Assembly (NCBI GenBank): GCA_973895155.1
Contig: OZ316898.1
Location: forward strand, 8,742,001 to 8,806,000
Length of the DNA stretch: 64,000 nucleotides
Direction of reading: 5' to 3'
DNA from: Marsupella aquatica
Lineage: Eukaryota; Marchantiophyta
Below, piece by piece: positions 41,119-53,925 of this stretch. Position 1 is the stretch's first letter. The number at the start of each line of letters is the position of its first letter. The notes under the pieces were generated by a model. The model worked only from the letters and a program-made list of their open reading frames with translations, was not told the origin of the DNA and did not search any database. The position numbers and the translations under genes are program-made.

Positions 41119-44100
41119 ATGGCAGAAATTAGTGATCCTGCGCAAGCGCTTCCAATTGACATCGCATACAACAAACTGGCAGGTATGATGCATGCCTTCC
41201 TCGCGGTATGCTTCGAAGGTGTTTTGAATGTTCGGTTGCTTCAGAGCTCGTTTGAGAATTATAGAGTTAACTCGTCGGCTGTTTTTCGTTCTGACCTAAT
41301 CAGAGTTCGTGTATTTTGAATTCTGAAGGCTTGGCATCTCAAATTGATACAATTCGTGAGTTGGGGTTGACATTGAGAGCACTGTCCATGTAGATTGGCT
41401 GGTGGATCGCAGGAAGGTACCACCGGATTGGCGCAAGAAATTGGCTACGGTTCAAGCGAAGGTCTCTGCTGCTCTGTCAACATTGCCACGCAGCGTGGAC
41501 CCTAGCTTTGGAGGCCTCACTCCAGACTGTGAGTTCTTGCTCATATTCAAAATCCAACTAGGAGAAGCAACGCTCGGTTAGGTTTAATAAATTCCGCTTT
41601 TTCGTTGAACGCTGCTATTTATTGGCGGTACGCAAGTTCTTGCGTGGAGCTCAGCTCCTGTAAGGATACTTAGGTTCATTGTCCAATCTGAAAGTAGAAG
41701 CTCTGTTCGAAGGCTAATGAAGGCTCTAGCTTTTGAGAACCTCTGGATTATAATGCCTTGGTCCTTCTAGAACTTCCTCACTCAATACAAGCATAGCTCA
41801 GGAATACTATCCGCATGACATTTATTGCAATATTTTTGGTAAAAAATGTACGAACCTACTCTCATTAGAAGATTCAGAGTTTACGGTATTGATGCTTGAC
41901 CTGCTCCAGGTACAGGATACTTGGAGGCCAAAAATATCAGGAATGTCCTCCTCGCACGACCAGAATCTCGAAATCTTTTCGGAAGGCCTACTGGAGCAGC
42001 AGTGAGTACACCTTCATTTTCAGATTGTTTCCTCTTGAATTTGCCTCAAGGCTCCATTTGGAAAGTGTTTCCTAATCTGCGGGGTAATGAAATATCGTTT
42101 GCCTTGTTGTTTTTTTTGCTGATGCAGGCTGAATGGGATGCTATTGTCTCAGCATATGAGAAAGATCCTATCTTTTTAGGGGAAGCTGCACAGATAATGG
42201 TTCAAAGCACCAATTATGACATGTAAGTTCACTTTGTGAGAAAGTAAGACTGTGTCTGTCTGTGTCGTTAATTGGCAAGGGAGCATACAAAGCATTGCAT
42301 AGTATTACAAAGTATTATATTTTTGTTTTTGGCAAGTTATAAAGCTAACAGAAGAGTGCTTTGACCCGTTGGTTCCGTGAAAAGACCATATCAGAAGAGG
42401 CAGATAGCTAAGTTGCAACAGCAACTAGCTGATTTGGAGCGCAAAGAGTCTGAGTTGAAGCGTAATGCTGTTCAATCTGCTTCCAAATATGGACAGGCCT
42501 GCGAGGAGCTCGGAATTCCTGTACGCTTTCCCCAGGATTTGAAGGTTTTACATGAAATAGTTTTGCATCTGAGCACTTCCGTTTGATAAGTGAGGAATGC
42601 CTTGGATAGCTACTTCTATAAAATGTGCTGATACTTTCTTTCATGACAGGGCATTAACGTGAGGGCCGAGTTGCTGGCCTTGGGAAAAACTCTTCCAAAT
42701 ATATTTGCCGATGTTGTCGACGGGCTTTGCAGTGGTGTAATTGGCTCTGCTTTGGAGTACTATCAGGGCTTCAGCTCATATGCACATTCAATACAAGGGG
42801 TAAGGGGAACAGGACAAGCATCAGTGAGAATTGTTTTATTGTGCTCAAACCTCGTCGTATTGGATTCTATGTAATGAAATAGGATTTCGTTCTTGGCGGG
42901 ACAAATGCGGCTCAGGGTTTTTGATGAAGCATCTAACTTTCGTGTCTTTTGGTCAAAGGATGAGTCGACAACTGTACTTTCGACTTTGACTGATCTCCGC
43001 GTCAATCCTCCAGACGTTCTCGCTGAACTGAAGGTCACGTCACCCCAGACTATATCAGATGATCCACCAGATATGCAAGTGGACATGGGAATCGACTGGG
43101 GTGTCGGACCAGAGGATGTGGACGCCAGCACACCCATAGACATCGATTGGAACATTGGTACAATGGAGGAAATCGATGTCCAAGACCGCACTGTCCGTTC
43201 GAGTGATGCGCAAAATCTTGACAAAGGGGCAAGCTATGATTCACCAGCGCTTGCAGAGGATAGTCCAGCACAGGATATCCAAAGAAGTTCAGAAATCAGT
43301 TGGGATGTAGAATTACCTGCTGAAATAAATTGGGACATTGATGTGGAGGAAGTTGGGGTGTTATCAACTCCTGAACTTTCTCAGATAGGTGATCAACCGA
43401 CATCAAATGAAGGGATTGACCCAGTGAAAGTGGGTGAGAGTCAAGGTTCGCCATCAAGTTGGTTTTCAAAAATTGAGAATAGAAACAGACTACTCGATGA
43501 TCTTTTTGAGGTATGCATCTGAATGGAGTGGATCTTGCATCCTTGGATTCATCATATTAGAATAGGATATGGTCGTCGACAAATATGCCGTTCTCTTAGC
43601 TTATTAGCCCAGGGAATTGGCCTTTAGGTTGAAATTTGCAGGACCCAGTTGGTAGTCCACAACCTAATCAATTTCCTTGCTTTTAGATTTTCGTCGTTGT
43701 TGGCCTTCTCGGTTAAGACAAGCACGTTACAGAAATCTCATCTAACTAGACTTTGTGGGTTACAGTTGAAGTTATTTCTTAAGCAGAGACTGCAAGAGAT
43801 AGATAGTGATGAAACATCAGCCCTTCAAAATCAAGTCCAGGTGGTTGCTCCACCTTCAATTCCACAACACGGGTCTGAAACTCTGACAGCAATGGCATCG
43901 AGTGTTACGAAGGCCCTCAGTCTATTTTCTAATCGAGCAACCCGGGAATTGATACTGATATCCACTTCAATGAGGTATATTTACATCTCCATTCGCAGTC
44001 ATCGGCGTTAACGGAAGATGTTCTTCAGCCAGTTTCAGTCGAAGTCACTACTGTATGTGAATTATTTCTATGTTTCCTCCTGGTGATCCTGGCAGTTGAG

Positions 44101-44721
44101 GTTGTAATGTGAAGGACTAGGTAGCTTACTGCTCACCCTAGTCTTTCCTACGCTGTGAAGGCACCTTGACAGACTGGAGGCATCGTTGATCCACAAGAAG
44201 CAAAATGAATTGAACCTGCAAAAGAATATTGCAGACCTTAGCAGCAAGCGCCTTGAAGTACGCAGTTCACAAGCTGCGCTGTGGCCTAAGCAGGTGATGA
44301 ATCTTTGTTGACTTGAATTGGAATGAGGGGATCTTGCTTAGTGAACAGTAAAATTCTCCTGGCAAAGGCAAATCACAAAGTGTAAAGTTCTGTGGCTGGG
44401 CATTGTGTTACCCGAGCTAGCGTTCATGAGATCTGGCTGGCGTAGACAATGTTTTCAGATGTTCAGCTTGGTTATCATTTTGAGTTGTGTCGGACGGAGC
44501 TCAATTGAAGGAACGCGATAAAACGTAGCAGTGTTGAAGACACTTAGAAGACTAGCCAACGGCTCCCTCAAACTGACTCGTCGACCTGTTGTTTGCAGGA
44601 GTCCACTATCGAAAGAACGTTGGCTGTCAAGCGACTTGTAGAGAGTATTTTGTCCACACAATACAATGGACGCAAAGTAAATATTATTGGAGAGATCAAC
44701 ACTTTGCTGGGACAAACTTAG
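41119..44721 (+). CDS. CDK5RAP3: C53/CDK5RAP3-like UFMylation and ER-phagy protein
   Basis: C53 works with UFL1 and DDRGK1 at the ER as part of the UFM1 ligase and as an autophagy receptor for stalled ribosomes. Exons: 41119-41182, 41394-41528, 41910-42001, 42128-42222, 42385-42520, 42650-42799, 42959-43510, 43766-43974, 44161-44293 and 44599-44721. They sum to 1,689 nt with phase kept at every junction (562 residues). Family landmarks are LADWLVDRRKVPPDWR, YLEAKNIRNVL, GAAEWDAIVSAYEKD, NYDIPYQKRQIAKLQQQLAD and the C-terminal VNIIGEINTLL. A disordered middle region holds four shuffled AIMs: IDWG at 269, IDWN at 286, ISWD at 337 and INWD at 347. Start chosen at the ATG opening MAEISDP, which leads into the conserved IDIAYNKLADWL. 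The exon 7 start (42959) is the least sure junction. Confidence 0.93.
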
Positions 44722-45636
44722 CGAATTGACTGCTGTCGACTGTGAATACCTTCATTTTGTGTCAATCATAGTCGGATCTGGTTCTGTTGGGTGGTCAAAT
44801 GGCACCAGTGGACATATTCGGTTTGGTGATGTTTTGATTCAACCATCAGCAGACGATGCAGGTGGAACAACCATGCAGAAGGTGACAGGGAGCATCTCCA
44901 TCCTGCAACTATTCTTGTAGCTGAGTAAGAAAGATCATAATAGGCAGAGGGAACAGTTTTGTAGCTCGCTAAGTCAGATCACTACAGCGAGAAGACATCA
45001 TTGCTTCACTAGTGGCCTACAGCGAAAGTATAGCTTCATGGAACTTTCGATCGACCAAGTCACGCTCTTTTGCGTTCTTTCATGCATGTCACGTCAAGAC
45101 GAGATTGAAGCATCAGCGGGATAGAAACGGAGACAAAAGGCTAATTCACTCCAAGAATACGCCCAGAAAGAAAGGAGACGATTCTTTTGAATTCCAATAC
45201 TCAGTGTGGTGTTACGTTCTGTTCAGATCAGATTCAAGCGTCATGAGGATAGACCGAGACAAAGGCCACTGCACCGCAAGCAACGAATAACTCTGGTTAC
45301 TTAAATACAACTTTGTTGCAACCGATGTGTATGAACTCCTGATTTGGACTCCCGATGTCCCCTCCAAATCAGAAGATCATGAACTCTTTGTGTCATTTTT
45401 GTGCTGATAACAACTTTCGCATTTTGTTGCTACATTCCTCTCCCTTCTAAATCAAGAGTTCCCTTTTTTTGCTTTGTTATCAGCATACACGTTTGATGTC
45501 TGATGGGAATAAGGGCTTTCTATTCGGTCTTCATCAAAGATCCTTGTATGTCCTCCCCATATGACAACTATTCCAACTGTGTAATGTGGGCTGACGAATC
45601 CAGGGTTCATCTACATTTGTTTATTTGAAATGAAGA

Positions 45637-45687
45637 CTATAGATGTCTCATTAATCCCTCATTGTGGGATTAATGAGACATCTATAG
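45637..45687. repeat. Perfect inverted repeat, 22-bp arms and 7-base loop
   Basis: Left arm 45637-45658 and right arm 45666-45687 are exact reverse complements (ctatagatgtctca and tgagacatctatag at the outer ends) around tcattgt. Flanking sequence shows no coding frame. Confidence 0.95.
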
Positions 45688-46418
45688 CATATGGTCTGAC
45701 AAATTAAGTGTTCATACATGTGCTTAGAGGCAAACAGGTCCCTTGTCTTTGCCCTTATTTATTTTATTTTTTACATTATACAAACACATGTCTCATTGTG
45801 TTGTGGGATGCCTTATATGCATATGTGCATTATTGGATTTGGAGTGTCAAACTAAGAGTTTATTACCTTTGATTTTGATGTGAAAAAATAGATAAAATGT
45901 CTGTCTCAATCAAGGTGATTCCAAAATGTTGCAGGGGGTGTCTTTTTGGCAGGCCCAGGACTGGGTTAAATTTTTCCATGGTTTTGTGGGGATAACAAAA
46001 CAGCTTTAGCGGGCAAGCGCTGCTCACTAGAGTCATTGCTGACCGGGCATTTCCCATAATGGGTGGGAATGCTCTAACATGCCTTGGATGAAGGACAAAA
46101 GTTAGTCTTGAGATTAATGATGCTAATCCACATTAATTAGCTCATAAGTGCTGCTTGCTGCCCACATGTGCTCCGCTTTTCAGGAGTGGCATTAGTTCTC
46201 ATTGCCGTGTTGGTAATCACACATCTAAATGTGGTTGCATTCATTGATTGAAAGAAAAAAATTAAGATTATCACGGTATGCAGGGGTGCCGTACATAGTA
46301 TATGCCATATTTTGATGTGCAGTTATCGAGACCCTTCTCATTGGGGCTGGCCAGGTCTTGGGTAGTGGGCAGTATGGATCCCAGTTTGAACTGATGGGCA
46401 CTTTATGTGTTGCCGGAC

Positions 46419-46640
46419 ACATAAGCTTGTCACATTACAACTCCAAAAGGGGTCAAATGATGCATATTTGCCAGTATTCTCTGGTCAGTCCCGAACTTTC
46501 CCGCGCCCCTCCCGGCCTTGCCCTACACATAAGCTCATCACATTACGGCGGCTCCAAAAAGGGTCAAATGACACATATTCACCAGTATTCCCCAGTTGGT
46601 CCAGAACTATTTGATCCCCTCCCGGCCCGGTCCCGGGCTC
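46419..46640. repeat. Tandem duplication of about 110 bp
   Basis: Two adjacent units run from cacataagct(t/c) through cagtcccgaact or ggtccagaacta into a cccctcccggcc stretch. They differ at scattered positions. Confidence 0.8.
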
Positions 46641-47220
46641 CCCCTGGCTCCCCATCTCGGCCCAGTCCTAACCCTTCCCGGCTTGGTCCAGGCCCGGCCA
46701 CCCCGCTCAGCCCTGCCACTCCACCCAGCCCGACCTGACCCCACTACCCGGCCGCAATCCTGACCTGGGTGACCGGGCGGTCAGGACGACCGGGTGTGAC
46801 ACATGACGGGTCCATACCCCTCATTTGCCAGGAATGTCCAAGCCGGGGTATGTATGTACTTGAAAATCTTAACAGGCCTGAAGATTCCCCTTGGACCTTA
46901 ATTGCCTTGGTACCTCAAGAATGATAAAAACTACAGTAATAAAGTAGACTCTCAAAGTAGTCTTCACGTATGCCAGGTGTGCTTATTTTCATTTCCACAC
47001 AACCCCTTTAGTTGCTTCACGACGACGTCATAATACATTCTGTAAAAGTATCCAGAAGCTATTACCGTTAAGCATAAGCTTCGTCGTCCGCGTGAATGTG
47101 TGATATTAAGAAACTGCGTCGGTGGTAACTGCGTCAAATCAGTGCTGACTTGGAAAGGCGCGTCACGAAGCCCGATATCTACGTGGTTATCATCTGGATG
47201 ACGCCCCAACGCCCTCCCGA

Positions 47221-47259
47221 CACGTGGGCGGGAAAACGGGCCGACGGAAAGTATTTAAA
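47221..47259 (+). promoter_or_regulatory. G-box and TATA box upstream of the VID27-like gene
   Basis: CACGTG (47221-47226, palindromic G-box core) lies 25 bases before TATTTAAA (47252-47259). The spacing suits a plant promoter with a start site near 47285. The implied 5' leader is about 800 nt. Confidence 0.55.
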
Positions 47260-47500
47260 CTGATAGGTCAGGACTTCAAATACCTTCGACTTCATTGTCA
47301 TTCTTTTCTTTGCTCTCGACTCTCGAGCTTTTTTCGAGCTTTTTTCGCAGTGTTCGTCGTGCGAAGTCGAGCGTTGCGTTTACTCGGAAAGGCTGATCAT
47401 GGTCGCGCTCGTTTTCCGTTTGAAAAGCTGTGTTATTGTTACCGGTAGAGAAAAAAATTGATCGAGTGATCGCATCTATGGCAGCGGCTTGCTCTTGTTG

Positions 47501-47905
47501 CGGTATTCACCCTAATTGGTGAGGTATCCAGGACAGGCCAGTGAAAGAAAGTACTGAACGAAGCTTGCGTTGCTCTGAAGCTTTAAACAGCGAGAGTAGG
47601 CTGATTTCGTGTGTTCACCCCCTGATTATTCGGGACAGGACAGTGAAGGAAAATATTGAAAGAGGCTGTCATTGCCTCGGACTTTTCGTTCGTGCAGGAG
47701 GTTCTGCCGTATCTCGGAGTTTCAAAACGCGACATCAGAGCGATTTCGTGTATTCGCCCTAATCGGTGAGGTATTCAGGACAGGAGTGAAGGAAAGTACT
47801 GTCATTGCCTCGGGCTTTTCGCTTCGAAACGCTGGTAGTGCCGGAGGTGCTGCCCTATCTCGAAGCTTGACAAAGCGATAGCAGAGCTGATTGCGTGCAT
47901 TGTCT
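47501..47905. repeat. Three imperfect repeats in the VID27-like leader
   Basis: Units start near 47501, 47611 and 47749 with a (g)tattc(a/g)ccctaat-like block, then caggacag, tgaaggaaagta and cattgcctcgg. Periods are 110 and 138. A diverged fourth trace follows near 47890. All lie between the likely transcription start and the ATG. Confidence 0.75.
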
Positions 47906-48081
47906 GGTCGGTCTTCTCTCATCTGGTGGCAAGGAGAGCCTCACAGCCACCATTGTTTCAAATTCCCTTACTTGAGACTTGAGACTTGAGAGGAAAGCTC
48001 AGTTCGCCGCGGCTCTTGAAGGTAGCAGCTCCTTAGGTTTGGAACTGAAACGCCGATCATTTTCGAAGTTTACGGTAAACG

Positions 48082-49971
48082 ATGGGCAATGCAAATACTC
48101 GGGAGGGGTTTCTGGAGGATTCGGAGTCCGAAGACGAGTTTGAAGAGAGCGCACAGAGTTTTCACTCCGCCGACAATGGGGAGAAGAGTGCAATAGTCAA
48201 GAGGGTTCCAGGAACATTAGCGAGCCCTAGTACTGGTATGCCGAGCTCCAAGGGGAGGGCAGATATTCTGAGCCACAAATTGGGTGGCCTCAAGTTGAGT
48301 CCAGGTCTTCCATCGACTCATAATCGAGCCAAGCTTTATTTCCACACGGGTGGAAGCACCACCAAATCCCAATGGACTGTTTATAACAAAGAGGTGCCCT
48401 GGGAGTTTGTAAAGGAGGAGGACGAAGATGATAGTGATGAAGAGGATGAGAGATGGAATTCTAAGAGGACCGGGAAGGAGCCGTGGGTGGATTGGGTGCT
48501 TAAAGTCGGAGACAAGGTGAGGGCCAGAGTCGATGATGGTCTCCAGATGCATTACTTCGACGACCAGTTGCGGGTGGACTTCGTGTCGAAGGGTGTCTGG
48601 GCCATGAAATTCAAGAACAAGACTGATTACCAGCAATTTGTTCAGGAATTCCAGAATAGTAAATTTGAGAATGACTATAGAATGAAGGCAACTGAAGCTA
48701 ATAAGACCAAGGTGTTCGGCAAAGACTTCATGACCTGGGCAACTGGAGAGGACGCAGATGAGTCTATATGGGAAGACGCCGAAGACCACATTGATGAGCA
48801 GCAGGTGCAGCTGCAAAAGCGCAACAAGTTGAAACAAACGTACAATGAGGACTTGATAGGTGGAGCAAAGAGCCTCACGATGGGAGCAGGGGACCTTAGC
48901 TTCTTGATTGGCAATTCGGGAATCGATGTTTTCAAGAACTCTGTAAATGGAATGCAAGGGAAGAGCATCTCGATGAAATTTCCCGCAAGTGGTAATGACC
49001 CCTACTCGACACCCAAAAAAGGACTTTTGGTCAGAGGAGAGTCCAACATGATGCTCCTCAGCCCCAATAGCCGCTCCCAGGGAGTGAGCCAGCTGGATCT
49101 GGAAGCAGGTAAGGTCGTTTCCGAGTGGAAATTCCAGAAAGACGGTACACCGATAACCATGAAGGATCTGACGAATGACAGCAAAGGAGCACAGCTCGGC
49201 TTGAGCTCTACTTTCCTAGGGTTAGACGATAATCAGCTCTGCCGATGGGATATGCGGGTACAGCAGGGCATCGTGCAGCAGCTTGCGAGCCCCACTGTGA
49301 ACCTAGACTGGACAGAGGGACATCAGTTCTCCCGTGGAACGAATTTTAATTGCTTTGCTACCACAGGAGACGGAGCAGTGGTTGTGGGTTCCAGAGATGG
49401 CAAAGTTCGCTTGTATGGGACGACCTCCATGCGCCAGGCTAAGACCGCGTTCCCGGGATTGGGCTCTCCTATCACCCATGTTGATGTCACTTACGATGGG
49501 AAGTGGATTCTGGCTACAACTGACACGTACATGATCCTCATCAGCACCCTCTTTAAAGACAAGGATGGGAAGACGAAGACTGGATTCACGGGCAGGATGG
49601 GAAGCCGCATCGCAGCACCCCGCCTGCTCAAGCTGAATCCAGTGGATGCACATGCTGCCGGCGAGCATAAGTTCAGCGCTGGCCAGTTCTCGTGGGTAAC
49701 AGAATCTGGGAAGCAAGAACGTCATTTAGTGGCATCTGTTGGCACTTTCTCAGTTGTTTGGGATTTTCAGAGGGTTAAACAAACAGACCACGAGTGCTAC
49801 AGACACGAAAAGGGCCTCAAGAGCTGCTATTGTTACGAAATTGTACCGAAGGACGAGTCCATCGTTGAAAGCAGATTCATGAACGATACGTTCCACTCAA
49901 TTTCTTCTCCTGAAGCACCACTAGTTGTAGCTACCCCCAAGAAGATCTCCTCTTATTATCTTGAGATGTAA
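48082..49971 (+). CDS. VID27/DEM-like protein
   Basis: This intronless 629-residue protein belongs to the Vid27-related family. Plant members include tomato DEM (defective embryo and meristems) and CYPRO4; the yeast relative is linked to vacuolar import and degradation, and the biochemical role is unclear. The start MGNANTRE fits an N-myristoylation signal (Gly2, Thr6), so membrane attachment is plausible. An acidic region ([14 protein letters not shown]) lies near 110-125. The N-terminal PH-like Vid27 segment ([32 protein letters not shown]) precedes the C-terminal beta-propeller at about 300-620. Propeller landmarks are [46 protein letters not shown] and [16 protein letters not shown]. The stop at 49969-49971 is in the usual family position. 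Confidence 0.93.
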   Translation: MGNANTREGFLEDSESEDEFEESAQSFHSADNGEKSAIVKRVPGTLASPSTGMPSSKGRADILSHKLGGLKLSPGLPSTHNRAKLYFHTGGSTTKSQWTVYNKEVPWEFVKEEDEDDSDEEDERWNSKRTGKEPWVDWVLKVGDKVRARVDDGLQMHYFDDQLRVDFVSKGVWAMKFKNKTDYQQFVQEFQNSKFENDYRMKATEANKTKVFGKDFMTWATGEDADESIWEDAEDHIDEQQVQLQKRNKLKQTYNEDLIGGAKSLTMGAGDLSFLIGNSGIDVFKNSVNGMQGKSISMKFPASGNDPYSTPKKGLLVRGESNMMLLSPNSRSQGVSQLDLEAGKVVSEWKFQKDGTPITMKDLTNDSKGAQLGLSSTFLGLDDNQLCRWDMRVQQGIVQQLASPTVNLDWTEGHQFSRGTNFNCFATTGDGAVVVGSRDGKVRLYGTTSMRQAKTAFPGLGSPITHVDVTYDGKWILATTDTYMILISTLFKDKDGKTKTGFTGRMGSRIAAPRLLKLNPVDAHAAGEHKFSAGQFSWVTESGKQERHLVASVGTFSVVWDFQRVKQTDHECYRHEKGLKSCYCYEIVPKDESIVESRFMNDTFHSISSPEAPLVVATPKKISSYYLEM

Positions 49972-52900
49972 TTTCTTCGTGGGTATTTGTTTGTACCAAT
50001 TAGGCACACATTGCAGGGTTGACAGATTCCTCGTGACCAACTCGGTAAGTGAAGGCCAGGGCTTTGTTGACCCCACACCTGTGATGCTGCACATCGTCCC
50101 TCTGGTGTAGACGTCGCTCTGATGCTTCTAACCATGTTAACCGGAGACGAGGTGAAGGAAACTATGATGGGATGATGTGGACAGGATAATCATGGATGCG
50201 GAGAAATCCTCCATCCTAATCAGGGTGAATGGTGCCGGCTACCGAAAGTCTCTGTTGAGATGTAAAGTGTACGTTCTCTTGTGATTGAGTAGGTCTTAGT
50301 TGTGTAGGCCAGCAGATCAGCGTTTCTCAATTGATAAGTCTTGTTGTGAATCATGTAGTCAATAGGGGCCGATGCCTACAGCGACATTCCTGCTGAGCTG
50401 TGTTTGTCAATGATAGATTGTGTTAGCCTGTTGAGAGCAGTGATGATTATCTGTCTCGTGGTAGACCAATGACAAACCTGACCAAGCTGGAAAAACAATG
50501 TAAAATACATGCTCGTAAAGAAAGTCTCGAAATGGTTCGGCGTGTTAAATTCGCAAAATCTGTCAAGAAGCACTGAAGTTTTTGACTCTTGGCTACCGAA
50601 GCTTGATGAAGGAGCAGCAGAATTCAAGCGACGGAGCCATGCTTGCTTGCGTGAGTGATTTCACTTTAGGGTATGGACAACTTCCACGGTTCAAAGAAAA
50701 TCTCGAAACTCAGCTTACGAAACAGTTGTGAGGGGAACTCGCAGCGTGCTGTACCACGCGTTTTCTCGGTCGTTAGACATTCCTGGTCTTGATGGTTTCC
50801 TTTTTCGCTTAGAACCCCGGGTGTCGCTGATTTCTCGTTCGTTAGACAGTCTTGGTCATTTCTTGCTCTTATCTTTAGAGTCGTCGTCTCGATGAGTTTC
50901 TTTAGAGACTCTTGGACTTTCTGTTTTCCCCCACGAAACCCGTCCCGGTTTCGACCTTGTTTCTTCCTTAGGTGATCCTGATCTTGTGGAGTCTCCTTTT
51001 CTAAGTACTCGTGAATTCCTTTTGTTTCTTGGCACACTCTTCCTGCAGAACGAAGCTGTGTCCAGAAGTGGTGGGAGAGCCGAGGCAAGGTTTCCCGGGG
51101 CCGGATCCGATTTAACCCTTAGGTCCACGGTGGGGTGCCCCAAACTTGAATAATTGAGCGTCCTTTAGAGAGCATCTTCGGAAATCTAGTATGAAACAAA
51201 TATGGTGGGAACTCTCAACGTACTGGGTCTCCATGGTTTCTGGTCAGTGCAGACACACTTTCAGTCTCCCTGTTTTCTGCGTCCTGTCTCTCCTTCCCTT
51301 CTTTCTCTTCGAAGTTGACTCCTTCATTCAGATCAGTCTGAAGAGAAACAGAACCGGGTTGGATATTTCATGGCGTGTTTACATTATCCAGATCTACATG
51401 CAGCAGACGACTTTCTACAGCCGTTACCCTACTAAAACTGTTGCATAGGTCGTAAAGTTCGAGGTCGTAGAGCATTAGAGTTGGAGGTCGTATCTAATTT
51501 GCTACTTTCTGTAGTTACCAAAATCCAGAGTTCGCATTGAAGCACTAGATTAGGAGGTTGTGTCTATTTCTTCAGATGTAAGGAAAGTAAGTAGTCGAAT
51601 ATTTTGTAGAGGGCAGCTGGGCAGGGAGTTGGAGCGTCACTTTCTTGCTTGTTCTGCTACCTTACCTTCACCCTGAGGTGGCAGGCTAATGGGTTCAATT
51701 CCCAATGGAGGCTTGTTGCCAACGAACTGTATCTTTCCCAACTCGCTTGTAGATAGTTCACCGTCATGCAATTTTGTCAACGCTGAATCAGCTACGGTGT
51801 GGTGAGTATGATGTGGAACTTCGGAAAAGCTGTGATCTGGTTAATGGTGTTTGCAGTAACTTAGAAGAGGCCATGATACTCACCTCTTTCCTTCCAAAAA
51901 CTTGTAACGGACTTCACTGGAATTCAGTGGAAGCTTCTATGGATTCTTGCTTAGAAGGACAAGAAACACCAGGAATTAATTTGGCTTCCAACAGACTACA
52001 AGTGATGGAGTGGAGTAAACTGAAGTGTAAAATATTTCAGATCATGAAGATGTTAATGATCGTTACTGGTGATTTGGCATAATGGGCTGTAGCTGTTGGA
52101 TTTTCGAAGGAGGGTTGATAGAGAGTAAACGAGGTGTGGACAAAACAATTGGTCAGGGTTCGAAGTGGAATCTGAAATAGCTGCCCACTGTTCCAAGAGT
52201 TTTAAGATTTGTATCAAATTTGTGTGATGTTGGAGAGGATGTCCACAAATTCCATGCCTTAGCCAAACTGGAATACTCAAAATTAGCAAAGGATTTTTGC
52301 TGGTCATTTCCTAGAAAAAGTGAGATATATTCCATGATTTATCTATGAACTGCCTAGAACAAGCCCAAGGCATTAATGTAACAGGTTTATTGGCCTTCAG
52401 ATTTTGACTAATTATTAGAATGAGATGACATTAGTTACTTAAGTGATTGAGGTGAATCTAGTAAGATCCTAGAGTGGACAGTCCTATTTCTTGGTGAGAG
52501 TGATTGTTGTCTCTACAAGATAAATTCTTACTTATGACTTATTCAAATTATGTGTTCAATATTTTGCCTAACAGGTGAATCATTTATATTAATTTAATTT
52601 TGAATTAATTTTTGGACCCCTTTTAATTTTAGAGTATTTTGAATATACTTGGCTCTTCTCATAGATGTTTAATTTTTCCTTTTAAATCATTCTTTAGTAA
52701 ATTATTTTTTTCTCATGAGAGTGAGAAAAATAAATTTGAATAATGTATATATCTGGTGTATTAAGTTCTCCTCATGATTTCTTTTACAAAATTTATGATT
52801 TTAATTAAATTAATTATTATTAACTAAAAGCAAGTGAAAATCTGCACTATATGTGCACAACTTTCTAATACCTTGTACTTTCTTGGCCATGATGTGTTTT

Positions 52901-53540
52901 TTTTGGTATGTGTATTATGTCACTCACTTTTAATTAACAGATATTAATTTCTTAGTATATATTTTACATGTACATATTTTTTATCATAAAATGAATTACA
53001 TATCACTACAAGGAAAAAAAGGCATGTTCCGGGATGAACATGCTATATTGTCTCAACAAGATAAATTCTTACCTATAAAGTGCAATCAAACCTATTGTTC
53101 AGAACTACAATCTAGAGTGAAATGTTGTCATAGCAAGATAAAATCTTACCTCTAAAGCACCATTCAAACCTATTGCTCAGGATTACTATGTAGACTAAAG
53201 CCTCTAGACTACTACTTTCAAGGATAACTAGTGCATCCAGAAAACAAGGATGGGAGCAAAGACATCCAGGATGATAAGGAAAATCCTTTTGCAAGATTCT
53301 TTCTGGTTTCATCTCTATTTATGTTCAAGGAACGGGGTTTAAAATCAGGCCAGTCTAAAAGAAAAATGAAGTGTGTCTTTAAAGAATATATTTGGAAAGT
53401 GTGGACAAACATCAATGTACCCATAGTCAACTTGTTGTATAGAAGTTAACTCATAAGCAAAATGTTTGGCAGACAGTATTGATAAATAGAGAAAGCATTG
53501 TGACATGATTGCCATTCATGACTTTTCTCAAGCAACTGCA
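49972..53540. other. Intergenic region, AT-rich to the right
   Basis: The first part should be the VID27-like 3' UTR. A minus-strand frame at 50666-51088 encodes repeated DQDxL/DQExL peptides, but these follow a DNA repeat (cgttcgttagacagtc-like units) and no domain is seen. No gene is supported. Confidence 0.5.
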
Positions 53541-53544
53541 ACTA

Positions 53545-53925
53545 CACTGTCCACCATAATTAGTGTGACTAACACTAATTCGAGAGCCTATTTTCAGGGT
53601 CTACTTGCGAATTAGTGTTAGTCACACTAATTTTGTGCTAACATTATTTTCGTGCACATGAATTAGTGTTACTATGGTCTTAAAAGTGGCAAAATAGAGT
53701 TAAAAATAACTATTTTGAAAAATCCACAACAATTAGTGTTACTTTGGACTAAAAATCAGCCATTTTTTACAAGCAATTTATACTAAAGTGAACAAAATCT
53801 GTTTTGAAAACCAACAAAAATTAGTGTTACTTGGGCTCAAAATCATTTTTACCAAAATTAGTGTTAGTAACACTAATTATGTACTAACACTAATTCTTGC
53901 ATAACACTAATTACGGTGAACAGTG
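53545..53925. mobile_element. MITE with CACTGT(T/C)CACC terminal inverted repeats and TA target duplication
   Basis: The 381-bp element begins CACTGTCCACC and ends GGTGAACAGTG, and TA lies directly outside both ends. The terminal inverted repeats extend about 24 bp with two to three mismatches. Inside, the 10-base motif attagtgtta or its complement recurs at least eight times. A near-perfect 25-bp inverted repeat pair (53558-53582 with 53608-53632) lies at the left end. There is no coding capacity. The TA duplication suggests a mariner-like mobilising transposase, whereas the CACT start recalls CACTA elements, so the superfamily is open. Confidence 0.8.

Larger units (their letters stand above)
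44722..47220. other. Intergenic region between the C53 and VID27 genes
   Basis: No gene recognised. It holds a perfect hairpin (45637-45687), a tandem duplication (46419-46640) and a GC-rich, C-rich stretch at about 46590-46800 whose apparent Pro-rich frame looks compositional. Confidence 0.5.

Noticed and set aside
46500-46738. Pro-rich coding frame
   Set aside because: The Pro-rich reading comes from C-rich repeats; it has no start context, splice structure or homology that I can see.
48217-48957. 246-codon antisense frame within the VID27-like gene
   Set aside because: A shadow of a well-conserved sense coding exon, with no domain of its own.
50666-51088. 140-codon minus-strand frame with repeated DQDxL peptides
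   Set aside because: The peptide repeat follows a degenerate DNA repeat and no family is recognised.
51614-51730. Possible tRNA or SINE around a B-box-like GGTTCAATTCC
   Set aside because: The B box is perfect but the A box and cloverleaf arms are not convincing.
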